A stretch of DNA of 64,000 nt from Haematobia irritans. Its lineage: Eukaryota; Arthropoda; Insecta; Diptera; Muscidae. The notes under the pieces were generated by a model that had not been told where the DNA came from, ran no database searches, and was given only the letters and a program-made list of their open reading frames with translations. Made by a program: the position numbers and the translations under genes. Below, piece by piece: positions 37,817 through 50,717 of this stretch. How positions within the stretch are numbered: position 1 is the stretch's first letter; the number at the start of each line of letters is the position of its first letter. The stretch is taken from contig NC_134397.1 of the NCBI RefSeq assembly GCF_050003625.1, positions 148,923,526 to 148,987,525 of the forward strand, read 5' to 3'.

Positions 37817-39939
37817 ATGGGCAAAATAAGTTTTTCATATAAACATTTCAATTTTTTTAAGTTTTGGGTGAATTTTTCAATTTTTTGGGGGTGGTCACGA
37901 ATTAAAGTCCTTTTCGCTCTAGGACGCATATTTAAGGAGATATGGGCAAAAGAAGTTTTGCATATAAAAATTTCAATTTTTTTAGGTTTTGGGTGAATTT
38001 TTCAATTTTTTGGGGGTGGTCACAAATTAAAGTCCTTTTCGCTCTAGGACGCATATTTAAGGAGATATGGGCAAAAGAAGTTTTTCATATAAAAATTTCA
38101 ATTTTTTTAGGTTTTGGGTGAATTTTTCAATTTTTTGGGGGTGGTCACGAATTAAAGTCCTTTTCGCTCTAGGACGCATATTTAAGGAGATATGGGCAAA
38201 AGAAGTTTTTCATATAAAAATTTCCATTTTTTTAGGTTTTGGGTGAATTTTTCAATTTTTTGGGGGTGGTCACGAATTAAAGTCCTTTTCGCTCTAGGCC
38301 GCATATTTAAGGAGATATGGGCAAAAGAAGTTTTTCATATAAAATTTTCAATTTTTTTAGGTTTTGGGTGGATTTTTCAATTTTTTGGGGGTGGTCACGA
38401 ATTAAAGTCCTTTTCGCTCTAGGACGCATATTTAAGGAGATATGGGCGAAAGAAGTTTTTCATATAAAAATTTCAATTTTTTTAGGTTTTGGGTGAATTT
38501 TTCAATTTTTTGGGGGTGGTCACGAATTAAAGTCCTTTTCGCTCTAGGACGCTTAGTTTAGGAGATATGGGCAAAAGAAGTTTTTCATATAAAAATTTCA
38601 TTTTTTTAGGTTTTGGGTGAATTTTTCAATTTTTTGGGGGTGGTCACGAATTAAAGTCCTTTTCGCTCTAGGACGCATATTTAAGGAGATATGGGCAAAA
38701 GAAGTTTTTCATATAAAAATTTCAATTTTTTATGTTTTGGGTTGATTTTTCAATTTTTTTGGGGTGGTCACGAATTAAAGTCCTTTTCGCTCTAGGACGC
38801 ATATTTAAGGAGATATGGGCAAAAGAAGTTTTTCATATAAAAATTTCAATTTTTTTAGGTTTTGGGTGGATTTTTCAATTTTTTGGGGGTGGTCACGAAT
38901 TAGAGTCCTTTTCGCTCTAGGACGCATATTTTAGGAGATATGGGCAAAATAAGTTTTTCATATAAACATTTCAATTTTTTTAAGTTTTGGGTGAATTTTT
39001 CAATTTTTTGGGGGTGGTCACGAATTAAAGTCCTTTTCGCTCTAGGACGCATATTTAAGGAGATATGGGCAAAATAAGTTTTTCATATAAAAATTTCAAT
39101 TTTTTTAAGTTTTGGGTGGATTTTTCAATTTTTTGGGGGTGGTCACGAATTAAAGTCCTTTTCGCTCTAGGACGCATATTTTAGGAGATATGGGCAAAAT
39201 AAGTTTTTCATATAAACATTTCAATTTTTTTAGGTTTTGGGTTAATTTTTCAATTTTTTGGGGGTGGTCACAAATTAAAGTCCTTTTCGCTCTAGGACGC
39301 ATATTTAAGGAGATATGGGCAAAAGAAGTTTTTCATATAAAAATTTCAATTTTTTTAGGTTTTGGGCGAATTTTTCAATTTTTTGGGGGTTGTCACGAAT
39401 TAAAGTCCTTTTCGCTCTAGGACGCATATTTAAGGAGATATGGGCAAAAGAAGTTTTTCATATAAAAATTTCAATTTTTTTAGGTTTTGGGTGGATTTTT
39501 CAATTTTTCGGGGGTGGTAACGAATTAAAGTCCTTTTCGCTCTAGGACGCATATTTAAGGAGATATGGGCAAAAGAAGTTTTTCATATAAAAATTTCAAT
39601 TTTTTTAGGTTTTGGGTGGATTTTTCAATTTTTTGGGGGTGGTCACGAATTAAAGTCCTTTTCGCTCTAGGACGCATATTTAAAGAGATATGGGCAAAAG
39701 AAGTTTTTCATATAAAAATTTCAATTTTTTTAGGTTTTGGGTGGATTTTTCAATTTTTCGGGGGTGGTAACGAATTAAAGTCCTTTTCGGTCTAGGACGC
39801 ATATTTAAGGAGATATGGGCAAAAGAAGTTTTTCATATAAAAATTTCAATTTTTTTAGGTTTTGGGTGAATTTTTCAATTTTTTGGGGGTGGTCACGAAT
39901 TAAAGTCCTTTTCGCTCTAGGACGCTTAGTTTAGGAGAT

Positions 39940-39961
39940 ATGGACGCATATTTTAGGAGAT
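39940..39961 (+). repeat. Micro-unit, 22 bp
   Basis: Same junction as at 37795, 2,145 bp later. Confidence 0.92.
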
Positions 39962-41960
39962 ATGGGCAAAATAAGTTTTTCATATAAACATTTCAATTTT
40001 TTTAAGTTTTGGGTGAATTTTTCAATTTTTTGGGGGTGGTCACGAATTAAAGTCCTTTTCGCTCTAGGACGCATATTTAAGGAGATATGGGCAAAAGAAG
40101 TTTTTCATATAAAAATTTCAATTTTTTTAGATTTTGGGTGAATTTTTCATTTTTTTGGGGGTGGTCACGAATTAAAGTCCTTTTCGCTCTAGGACGCGTA
40201 TTTAAGGAGATATGGGCAAAAGAAGTTTTTCATATAAAAATTTCAATTTTTTTAGGTTTTGGGTGAATTTTTCAATTTTTTGGGGGTGGTCACGAATTAA
40301 AGTCCTTTTCGCTCTAGGACGCATATTTAAGGAGATATGGGCAAAAGAAGTTTTTCATATAAAAATTTCAATGTTTTTACGTTTTTGGTGGATTTTTCAA
40401 TTTTTTGGGGGTGGTCACGAATTAAAGTCCTTTTCGCTCTAGGACGCATATTTAAGGAGATATGGGCAAAAGAAGTTTTTCATATAAAAATTTCAATTTT
40501 ATTAGGTTTTGGGTGGATTTTTCAATTTTTTGGGGGTGGTCACGAATTAAAGTCCTTTTCGCTCTAGGACGCTTAGCTTAGGAGATATGGGCAAAAGAAG
40601 TTTTTCGTATAAAAATTTCAATTTTTTTTGGTTTTGGGTGGATTTTGCAATTTTTTGGGGGTGGTCACGAATTAAAGTCCTTTTCGCTCTAGGACGCATA
40701 TTTAAGGAGATATGGGCAAAAGAAGTTTTTCATATAAAAATTTCAATTTTTTATGTTTTGGGTTGATTTTTCAATTTTTTTGGGGTGGTCACGAATTAAA
40801 GTCCTTTTCGCTCTAGGACGCATATTTAAGGAGATATGGGCAAAAGAAGTTTTTCATATAAAAATTTCAATTTTTTTAGGTTTTGGGTGGATTTTTCAAT
40901 TTTTTGGGGGTGGTCACGAATTAAAGTCCTTTTCGCTCTAGGACGCATATTTTAGGAGATATGGGCAAAATAAGTTTTTCATATAAACATTTCAATTTTT
41001 TTAAGTTTTGGGTGAATTTTTCAATTTTTTGGGGGTGGTCACGAATTAAAGTCCTTTTCGCTCTAGGACGCATATTTAAGGAGATATGGGCAAAATAAGT
41101 TTTTCATATAAAAATTTCAATTTTTTTAAGTTTTGGGTGGATTTTTCAATTTTTTGGGGGTGGTCACGAATTAAAGTCCTTTTCGCTCTAGGACGCATAT
41201 TTTAGGAGATATGGGCAAAATAAGTTTTTCATATAAACATTTCAATTTTTTTAGGTTTTGGGTTAATTTTTCAATTTTTTGGGGGTGGTCACGAATTAAA
41301 GTCCTTTTCGCTCTAGGACGCATATTTAAGGAGATATGGGCAAAAGAAGTTTTTCATATAAAAATTTCAATTTTTTTAGGTTTTGGGCGAATTTTTCAAT
41401 TTTTTGGGGGTTGTCACGAATTAAAGTCCTTTTCGCTCTAGGACGCATATTTAAGGAGATATGGGCAAAAGAAGTTTTTCATATAAAAATTTCAATTTTT
41501 TTAGGTTTTGGGTGGATTTTTCAATTTTTCGGGGGTGGTAACGAATTAAAGTCCTTTTCGCTCTAGGACGCATATTTAAGGAGATATGGGCAAAAGAAGT
41601 TTTTCATATAAAAATTTCAATTTTTTTAGGTTTTGGGTGGATTTTTCAATTTTTTGGGGGTGGTCACGAATTAAAGTCCTTTTCGCTCTAGGACGCATAT
41701 TTAAAGAGATATGGGCAAAAGAAGTTTTTCATATAAAAATTTCAATTTTTTTAGGTTTTGGGTGGATTTTTCAATTTTTCGGGGGTGGTAACGAATTAAA
41801 GTCCTTTTCGGTCTAGGACGCATATTTAAGGAGATATGGGCAAAAGAAGTTTTTCATATAAAAATTTCAATTTTTTTAGGTTTTGGGTGAATTTTTCAAT
41901 TTTTTGGGGGTGGTCACGAATTAAAGTCCTTTTCGCTCTAGGACGCTTAGTTTAGGAGAT

Positions 41961-41982
41961 ATGGACGCATATTTTAGGAGAT
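41961..41982 (+). repeat. Micro-unit, 22 bp
   Basis: Same junction, 2,021 bp after 39940. Confidence 0.92.
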
Positions 41983-42981
41983 ATGGGCAAAATAAGTTTT
42001 TCATATAAACATTTCAATTTTTTTAAGTTTTGGGTGAATTTTTCAATTTTTTGGGGGTGGTCACGAATTAAAGTCCTTTTCGCTCTAGGACGCATATTTA
42101 AGGAGATATGGGCAAAAGAAGTTTTTCATATAAAAATTTCAATTTTTTTAGATTTTGGGTGAATTTTTCATTTTTTTGGGGGTGGTCACGAATTAAAGTC
42201 CTTTTCGCTCTAGGACGCGTATTTAAGGAGATATGGGCAAAAGAAGTTTTTCATATAAAAATTTCAATTTTTTTAGGTTTTGGGTGAATTTTTCAATTTT
42301 TTGGGGGTGGTCACGAATTAAAGTCCTTTTCGCTCTAGGACGCATATTTAAGGAGATATGGGCAAAAGAAGTTTTTCATATAAAAATTTCAATGTTTTTA
42401 CGTTTTTGGTGGATTTTTCAATTTTTTGGGGGTGGTCACGAATTAAAGTCCTTTTCGCTCTAGGACGCATATTTAAGGAGATATGGGCAAAAGAAGTTTT
42501 TCATATAAAAATTTCAATTTTATTAGGTTTTGGGTGGATTTTTCAATTTTTTGGGGGTGGTCACGAATTAAAGTCCTTTTCGCTCTAGGACGCTTAGCTT
42601 AGGAGATATGGGCAAAAGAAGTTTTTCGTATAAAAATTTCAATTTTTTTTGGTTTTGGGTGGATTTTGCAATTTTTTGGGGGTGGTCACGAATTAAAGTC
42701 CTTTTCGCTCTAGGACGCATATTTAAGGAGATATGGGCAAAAGAAGTTTTTCATATAAAAATTTCAATTTTTTTAGGTTTTGCGTGAATTTTTCAATTTT
42801 TTGGGGGTGGTCACGAATTAAAGTCCTTTTCGCTCTAGGACGCATATTTAAGGAGATATGGGAAAAAGAAGTTTTTCATACAAAAATTTCAATTTTTTTA
42901 GGTTTTGGGTGGATTTTTCAATTTTGTGGGGTGGTCACGAATTAAAGTCCTTTTCGCTCTAGGACGCATATTTAAGGAGAT

Positions 42982-43029
42982 ATCACGAATTAAAGTCCTT
43001 TTCGCTCTAGGACGCATATTTAAGGAGAT
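42982..43029 (+). repeat. Truncated monomer, 48 bp
   Basis: This unit has the same junction and follows a unit with 'caattttgtggggtgg'. It is absent from the matching place near 32,820 in the left copy of the 10.2-kb duplication. Confidence 0.92.
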
Positions 43030-43153
43030 ATGGGCAAAAGAAGTTTTTCATATAAAAATTTCAATTTTTTTAGGTTTTGGGTGGATTTTTCAATTTTTTG
43101 GGGTGGTCACGAATTAAAGTCCTTTTCGGTCTAGGGCGCATATTTAAGGAGAT

Positions 43154-43201
43154 ATCACGAATTAAAGTCCTTTTCGCTCTAGGACGCATATTTAAGGAGA
43201 T
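43154..43201 (+). repeat. Truncated monomer, 48 bp
   Basis: A second 48-bp unit lies only 172 bp after the previous one. It follows a unit with 'cggtctagggcg'. It too is absent from the left copy of the duplication. Confidence 0.92.
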
Positions 43202-44450
43202 ATGGGCAAAAGAAGTTTTTCATATAAAAATTTCAATTTTTTTAGGTTTTGGGTGAATTTTTCAATTTTTTGGGGGTGGTCACGAATTAAAGCCCTTTTC
43301 GCTCAAGGACGCTTAGTTTAGGAGATATGGGCAAAAGAAGTTTTTCATATAAAAATTTCAATATTTTATGTTTTGGGTTGATTTTTCAATTTTTTTGGGG
43401 TGGTCACGAATTAAAGTCCTTTTCGCTCTAGGACGCATATTTAAGGAGATATGGGCAAAAGAAGTTTTTCATATAAAAATTTCAATTTTTTTAGGTTTTG
43501 GGTGGATTTTTCAATTTTTTGGGGGTGGTCACGAATTAAAGTCCTTTTCGCTCTAGGACGCATATTTAAGGAGATATGGGCAAAATAAGTTTTTCATATA
43601 AAAATTTCAATTTTTTTAAGTTTTGGGTGAATTTTTCAATTTTTTGGGTGTGGTCACGAATTAAAGTCCTTTTCGCTCTAGGACGCATATTTAAGGAGAT
43701 ATGGGCAAAAGAAGTTTTTCATATAAAAATTTCAATTTTTTTAAGTTTTGGGTGAATTTTTCAATTTTTTGGGGGTGGTCACGAATTAAAGTCCTTTTCG
43801 CTCTAGGACGCTTAGTTTAGGAGATATGGGCAAAAGAAGTTTTTCATATAAAAATTTCAATTTTTTTAGGTTTTGGGTGAATTTTTCAATTTTTTGGGGG
43901 TGGTCACAAATTAAAGTCCTTTTCGCTCTAGGACGCATATTTAAGGAGATATGGGCAAAAGAAGTTGTTCATATAAAAATTTCAATTTTTTTAGGTTTTG
44001 GGTGAATTTTTCAATTTTTTGGGGGTGGTCACGAATTAAAGTCCTTTTCGCTCTAGGACGCATATTTAAGGAGATATGGGCAAAAGAAGTTTTTCATATA
44101 AAAATTTCAATTTTTTTAGGTTTTGGGTGGATTTTTCAATTTTTCGGGGGTGGTAACGAATTAAAGTCCTTTTCGCTCTAGGACGCATATTTAAGGAGAT
44201 ATGGGCAAAAGAAGTTTTTCATATAAAAATTTCAATTTTTTTAGGTTTTGGGTGGATTTTTAAATTTTTTGGGGGTGGTCACGAATTAAAGTCCTTTTCG
44301 CTCTAGGACGCATATTTAAGGAGATATGGGCAAAAGAAGTTTTTCATATAAAAATTTCAATTTTTTTAGGTTTTGGGTGGATTTTTCAATTTTTTGGGGG
44401 TGGTCACGAATTAAAGTCCTTTTCGCTCTAGGACGCATATTTAAGGAGAT

Positions 44451-44552
44451 ATACAAATTTCAATTTTTTTAGGTTTTTGGTGGATTTTTCAATTTTTTGA
44501 GGTGGTCACGAATCAAAGTCCTTTTCGCTCTAGGACGCATATTTAAGGAGAT
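44451..44552 (+). repeat. Truncated monomer, 102 bp
   Basis: This is the counterpart of 34196 at 10,255 bp, with additional changes 'aggtttttggtgg' and 'cgaatcaaag'. Confidence 0.92.
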
Positions 44553-45299
44553 ATGGGCAAAAGAAGTTTTTCATATAAAAATTTCAATTTTTTTAGGTTT
44601 TGGGTGGATTTTTCAATTTTTTGGGGGTGGTCACGAATTAAAGTCCTTTTCGCTCTAGGACGCATATTTAAGGAGATATGGGCAAAATAAGTTTTTCATA
44701 TAAAAATTTCAATTTTTTTAAGTTTTGGGTGAATTTTTCAATTTTTTGGGGGTGGTCACGAATTAAAGTCCTTTTCGTTCTCGGACGCATAGTTAAGGAG
44801 ATATGGGCAAAATAAGTTTTTCATATAAAAATTTCAATTTTTTTAAGTTTCGGATGAATTTTTCAATTTTTTGGGGGTGGTCACAAATTAAAGTCCTTTT
44901 CGCTCTAGGACGCATATTTAAGGAGATATGGGCAAAAGAAGTTTTTCATATAAAAATTTCAATTTTTTTAGGTTTTGGGTGAATTTTTCAATTTTTTGGG
45001 GGTGGTCACAAATTAAAGTCCTTTTCGCTCTAGGACGCATATTTAAGGAGATATGGGCAAAAGAAGTTTTTCATATAAAAATTTCAATTTTTTTAGGTTT
45101 TGGGTGAATTTTTCAATTTTTTGGGGGTGGTCACGAATTAAAGTCCTTTTCGCTCTAGGACGCATATTTAAGGAGATATGGGCAAAAGAAGTTTTTCATA
45201 TAAAAATTTCCATTTTTTTAGGTTTTGGGTGAATTTTTCAATTTTTTGGGGGTGGTCACGAATTAAAGTCCTTTTCGCTCTAGGCCGCATATTTAAGGA

Positions 45300-47575
45300 G
45301 ATATGGGCAAAAGAAGTTTTTCATATAAAATTTTCAATTTTTTTAGGTTTTGGGTGGATTTTTCAATTTTTTGGGGGTGGTCACGAATTAAAGTCCTTTT
45401 CGCTCTAGGACGCATATTTAAGGAGATATGGGCGAAAGAAGTTTTTCATATAAAAATTTCAATTTTTTTAGGTTTTGGGTGAATTTTTCAATTTTTTGGG
45501 GGTGGTCACGAATTAAAGTCCTTTTCGCTCTAGGACGTTTAGTTTAGGAGATATGGGCAAAAGAAGTTTTTCATATAAAAATTTCATTTTTTTAGGTTTT
45601 GGGTGAATTTTTCAATTTTTTGGGGGTGGTCACGAATTAAAGTCCTTTTCGCTCTAGGACGCATATTTAAGGAGATATGGGCAAAAGAAGTTTTTCATAT
45701 AAAAATTTCAATTTTTTATGTTTTGGGTTGATTTTTCAATTTTTTTGGGGTGGTCACGAATTAAAGTCCTTTTCGCTCTAGGACGCATATTTAAGGAGAT
45801 ATGGGCAAAAGAAGTTTTTCATATAAAAATTTCAATTTTTTTAGGTTTTGGGTGGATATTTCAATTTTTTGGAGGTGGTCACGAATTAAAGTCCTTTTCG
45901 CTCTAGGACGCATATTTTAGGAGATATGGGCAAAATAAGTTTTTCATATAAACATTTCAATTTTTTTAAGTTTTGGGTGAATTTTTCAATTTTTTGGGGG
46001 TGGTCACGAATTAAAGTCCTTTTCGCTCTAGGACGCATATTTAAGGAGATATGGACAAAAGAAGTTTTTCATGTAAAAATTTCAATTTTTTTAAGTTTTG
46101 GGTGAATTTTTCAATTTTTTGGGGGTGGTCACGAATTAAAGTCCTTTTCGCTCTAGGACGCATATTTTAGGAGATATGGGCAAAATAAGTTTTTCATATA
46201 AACATTTCAATTTTTTTAGGTTTTGGGTTAATTTTTCAATTTTTTGGGGGTGGTCACAAATTAAAGTCCTTTTCGCTCTAGGACGCATATTTAAGGAGAT
46301 ATGGGCAAAAGAAGTTTTTCATATAAAATTTTCAATTTTTTTAGGTTTTGGGCGAATTTTTCAATTTTTTGGGGGTGGTCACGAATTAAAGTCCTTTTCG
46401 CTCTAGGACGCATATTTAAGGAGATATGGGCAAAAGAAGTTTTTCATATAAAAATTTCAATTTTTTTAGGTTTTGGGTGGATTTTTCAATTTTTCGGGGG
46501 TGGTAACGAATTAAAGTCCTTTTCGCTCTAGGACGCATATTTAAGGAGATATGGGCAAAAGAAGTTTTTCATATAAAAATTTCAATTTTTTTAGGTTTTG
46601 GGTGGATTTTTCAATTTTTTGGGGGTGGTCACGAATTAAAGTCCTTTTCGCTCTAGGACGCATATTTAAGGAGATATGGGCAAAAGAAGTTTTTCATATA
46701 AAAATTTCAATTTTTTTAGGTTTTGGGTGGATTTTTCAATTTTTCGGGGGTGGTAACGAATTAAAGTCCTTTTCGCTCTAGGCCGCATATTTAAGGAGAT
46801 ATGGGCAAAAGAAGTTTTTCATATAAAAATTTCAATTTTTTTAGGTTTTGGGTGAATTTTTCAATTTTTTGGGGGTGGTCACGAATTAAAGTCCTTTTCG
46901 CTCTAGGACGCTTAGTTTAGGAGATATGGGCAAAAGAAGTTTTTCATATAAAAATTTCATTTTTTTTAGGTTTTGGGTGAATTTTTCAATTTTTTGGGGG
47001 TGGTCACGAATTAAAGTCCTTTTCGCTCTAGGACGCATATTTAAGGAGATATGGGCAAAAGAAGTTTTTCATATAAAAATTTCAATTTTTTTAGGTTTTG
47101 GGTGAATTTTTCAATTTTTTGGGGGTGGTCACGAATTAAAGTCCTTTTCGCTCTAGGACGCTTAGTTTAGGAGATATGGGCAAAAGAAGTTTTTCATATA
47201 AAAATTTCATTTTTTAGGTTTTGGGTGAATTTTCCAATTTTTTGGGGGTGGTCACGAATTAAAGTCCTTTTCGCTCTAGGACGCATATTTAAGGAGATAT
47301 CACGAATTAAAGTCCTTTTCGCTCTAGGACGCATATTTAAGGAGATATGGGCAAAAGGAGTTTTTCATATAAAAATTTCAATTTTTTTAGGTTTTGGGTG
47401 GATTTTTCAATTTTTTGGGGTGGTCACGAATTAAAGTCCTTTTCGGTCTAGGACGCATATTTAAGGAGATATGGGCAAAAGAAGTTTTTCATATAAAAAT
47501 TTCAATTTTTTTAGGTTTTGGGTGAATTTTTCAATTTTTTGGGGGTGGTCACGAACTAAAGTCCTTTTCGCTCTA
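45300..47575 (+). repeat. Long-range duplication, left copy (pairs with 59481-61757)
   Basis: This block matches 59,481-61,757 at an offset of 14,180-14,181 bp. Shared landmarks are the 'gggcgaaag' unit (45428 and 59609), the 'ttatgttttgggttgat' unit, 'cattttag' tails with 'aaacattt', 'gggttaattt', 'gggcgaattt', 'tttcgggggtggtaacg', 'gaattttccaa', the 48-bp unit (47299 and 61480) and 'cgaactaaag'. It overlaps the right copy of the 10.2-kb duplication. Confidence 0.8.
47299..47346 (+). repeat. Truncated monomer, 48 bp
   Basis: This unit has the same junction, preceded by the 'gaattttccaa' unit as at 30654 and 61480. The next unit has the private variant 'aaaaggag'. Confidence 0.92.
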
Positions 47576-48719
47576 GGGCGCTTAGTTTAGGAGATATGGG
47601 CAAAAGAAGTTTTTCATATAAAAATTTCAATTTTTTTAGGTTTTGGGTGAATTTTTCAATTTTTTGGGGGTGGTCACAAATTAAAGTCCTTTTCGCTGTA
47701 GGACGCATATTTAAGGAGATATGGGCAAAAGAAGTTTTTCATATAAAAATTTCAATTTTTTTAGGTTTTGGGTGAATTTTTCAATTTTTTGGGGGTGGTC
47801 ACGAATTAAAGTCCTTTTCGCTCTAGGACGCGTATTTAAGGAGATATGGGCAAAAGAAGTTTTTCATATAAAAATTTCAATTTTTTTAGGTTTTGGTTGA
47901 ATTTTTCAATTTTTTGGGGGTGGTCACGAATTAAAGTCCTTTTCGCTCTAGGACGCATATTTAAGGAGATATGGGCAAAAGAAGTTTTTCATATAAAATT
48001 TTCAATTTTTTTAGGTTTTGGGTGGATTTTTCAATTTTTTGGGGGTGGTCACGAATTAAAGTCCTTTTCGCTCTAGGACGCATATTTAAGGAGATATGGG
48101 CAAAAGAAGTTTTTCATATAAAAATTTCAATTTTTTTACGTTTTTGGTGGATTTTTCAATTTTTTGGGGGTGGTCACGAATTAAAGTCCTTTTCGCTCTA
48201 GGACGCATATTTAAGGAGATATGGGCAAAAGAAGTTTTTCATATAAAAATTTAAATTTTTTTAGGTTTTGGGTGGATTTTTCAATTTTTTGGGGGTGGTC
48301 ACGAATTAAAGTCCTTTTCGCTCTAGGACGCTTAGCTTAGGAGATATGGGCAAAAGAAGTTTTTCGTATAAAAATTTCAATTTTTTTAGGTTTTGGGTGG
48401 ATTTTTCAATTTTTTGGGGGTGGTCACGAATTAAAGTCCTTTTCGCTCTAGGACGCATATTTAAAGAGATATGGGCAAAAGAAGTTTTTCATATAAAAAT
48501 TTCAATTTTTTTAGGTTTTGTGTGAATTTTTCAATTTTTTGGGGGTGGTCACGAATTAAAGTCCTTTTCGCTCTAGGACGCATATTTAAGGAGATATGGG
48601 AAAAAGAAGTTTTTCATACAAAAATTTCAATTTTTTTAGGTTTTGGGTGGATTTTTCAATTTTTTGGGGTGGTCACGAATTAAAGTCCTTTTCGCTCTAG
48701 GACGCATATTTAAGGAGAT

Positions 48720-48767
48720 ATCACGAATTAAAGTCCTTTTCGCTCTAGGACGCATATTTAAGGAGAT
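48720..48767 (+). repeat. Truncated monomer, 48 bp
   Basis: This unit has the same junction, preceded by the 'atgggaaaaagaag' unit as at 28609, 42982, 55568 and 56612. Confidence 0.92.
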
Positions 48768-49514
48768 ATGGGCAAAAGAAATTTTTCATATAAAAATTTC
48801 AATTTTTTTAGGTTTTGGGTGGATTTTTCAATTTTTTGGGGTGGTCACGAATTAAAGTCCTTTTCGGTCTAGGGCGCATATTTAAGGAGATATGGGCAAA
48901 AGAAGTTTTTCATATAAAAATTTAATTTTTTTAGGTTTTGGGTGAATTTTTCAATTTTTTGGGGGTGGTCACGAATTAAAGCCCTTTTCGCTCAAGGACG
49001 CTTAGTTTAGGAGATATGGGCAAAAGAAGTTTTTCATATAAAAATTTCAATATTTTATGTTTTGGGTTGATTTTTCAATTTTTTTGGGGTGGTCACGAAT
49101 TAAAGTCCTTTTCGCTCTAGGACGCATATTTAAGGAGATATGGGCAAAAGAAGTTTTTCATATAAAAATTTCAATTTTTTTAGGTTTTGGGTGGATTTTT
49201 CAATTTTTTGGGGGTGGTCACGAATTAAAGTCCTTTTCGCTCTAGGACGCATATTTAAGGAGATATGGGCAAAATAAGTTTTTCATATAAAAATTTCAAT
49301 TTTTTTAAGTTTTGGGTGAATTTTTCAATTTTTTGGGTGTGGTCACGAATTAAAGTCCTTTTCGCTCTAGGACGCATATTTAAGGAGATATGGGCAAAAT
49401 AAGTTTTTCATATAAAAATTTCAATTTTTTTAAGTTTTGGGTGAATTTTTCAATTTTTTGGGGGTGGTCACGAATTAAAGTCCTTTTCGCTCTAGGACGC
49501 TTAGTTTAGGAGAT

Positions 49515-49616
49515 ATACAAATTTCAATTTTTTTAGGTTTTGGGTGGATTTTTCAATTTTTTGAGGTGGTCACGAATTAAAGTCCTTTTCGCTCTAGGAC
49601 GCATATTTAAGGAGAT
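49515..49616 (+). repeat. Truncated monomer, 102 bp
   Basis: This unit has the same junction and 'gaggtgg' block. It follows a 'cttagtttag' tail, unlike the units at 34196 and 44451, which follow 'catatttaag'. Confidence 0.92.
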
Positions 49617-50615
49617 ATGGGCAAAAGAAGTTTTTCATATAAAAATTTCAATTTTATTAGGTTTTGGGTGGATTTTTCAATTTTTTGGGGGTGGTCACGA
49701 ATTAAAGTCCTTTTCGCTCTAGGACGCATATTTAAGGAGATATGGGCAAAATAAGTTTTTCATATAAAAATTTCAATTTTTTTAAGTTTTGGGTGAATTT
49801 TTCAATTTTTTGGGGGTGGTCACGAATTAAAGTCCTTTTCGTTCTAGGACGCATAGTTAAGGAGATATGGGCAAAATAAGTTTTTCATATAAAAATTTCA
49901 ATTTTTTTAAGTTTTGGATGAATTTTTCAATTTTTTGGGTGTGGTCACGAATTAAAGTCCTTTTCGCTCTAGGACGCATATTTAAGGAGATATGGGCAAA
50001 ATAAGTTTTTCATATAAAAATTTCAATTTTTTTAAGTTTTGGGTGAATTTTTCAATTTTTTGGGGGTGGTCACGAATTAAAGCCCTTTTCGCTCAAGGAC
50101 GCTTAGTTTAGGAGATATGGGCAAAAGAAGTTTTTCATATAAAAATTTCAATATTTTATGTTTTGGGTTGATTTTTCAATTTTTTTGGGGTGGTCACGAA
50201 TTAAAGTCCTTTTCGCTCTAGGACGCATATTTAAGGAGATATGGGCAAAAGAAGTTTTTCATATAAAAATTTCAATTTTTTTAGGTTTTGGGTGGATTTT
50301 TCAATTTTTTGGGGGTGGTCACGAATTAAAGTCCTTTTCGCTCTAGGACGCATATTTAAGGAGATATGGGCAAAATAAGTTTTTCATATAAAAATTTCAA
50401 TTTTTTTAAGTTTTGGGTGAATTTTTCAATTTTTTGGGTGTGGTCACGAATTAAAGTCCTTTTCGCTCTAGGACGCATATTTAAGGAGATATGGGCAAAA
50501 TAAGTTTTTCATATAAAAATTTCAATTTTTTTAAGTTTTGGGTGAATTTTTCAATTTTTTGGGGGTGGTCACGAATTAAAGTCCTTTTCGCTCTAGGACG
50601 CTTAGTTTAGGAGAT

Positions 50616-50717
50616 ATACAAATTTCAATTTTTTTAGGTTTTGGGTGGATTTTTCAATTTTTTGAGGTGGTCACGAATTAAAGTCCTTTTCGCTCTAGGA
50701 CGCATATTTAAGGAGAT
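50616..50717 (+). repeat. Truncated monomer, 102 bp
   Basis: Copy 1,101 bp after 49515, in the same neighbourhood of variants. Confidence 0.92.

Larger units (their letters stand above)
36545..42741 (+). repeat. Tandem higher-order repeats of 2,145 and 2,021 bp
   Basis: Three copies are delimited by a 22-bp micro-unit at 37795, 39940 and 41961. The stretch 36545-37816 matches 38690-39961 (offset 2,145), 38690-39961 matches 40711-41982 (offset 2,021), and 39962-40720 matches 41983-42741 (offset 2,021). The 2,021-bp pairs looked almost identical base for base. One difference is CpA at 39271 against CpG at 41292. A 1,124-bp offset also links 35,463-36,276 to 36,587-37,400. Confidence 0.85.
42108..46655 (+). 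repeat. Long duplication, right copy (pairs with 31950-36400)
   Basis: This is the partner of the block at 31,950-36,400 with the same order of diagnostic units. It differs by two added 48-bp units, by 'aggtttttggtgg' in place of 'aggttttgggtgg' after the 102-bp unit, by 'ctcggacg' near 44780, and by several single-base changes. The two copies are separated by the 2.0-2.1-kb repeat cluster at 36,500-42,000. Confidence 0.85.

Noticed and set aside
34000..46700. Assembly duplication as the sole cause of the 10.2-kb and 2-kb repeats
   Set aside because: The copies differ by truncated units and single bases, which argues against simple duplication by the assembler. It cannot be excluded without read-level data, especially for the near-identical 2,021-bp copies.
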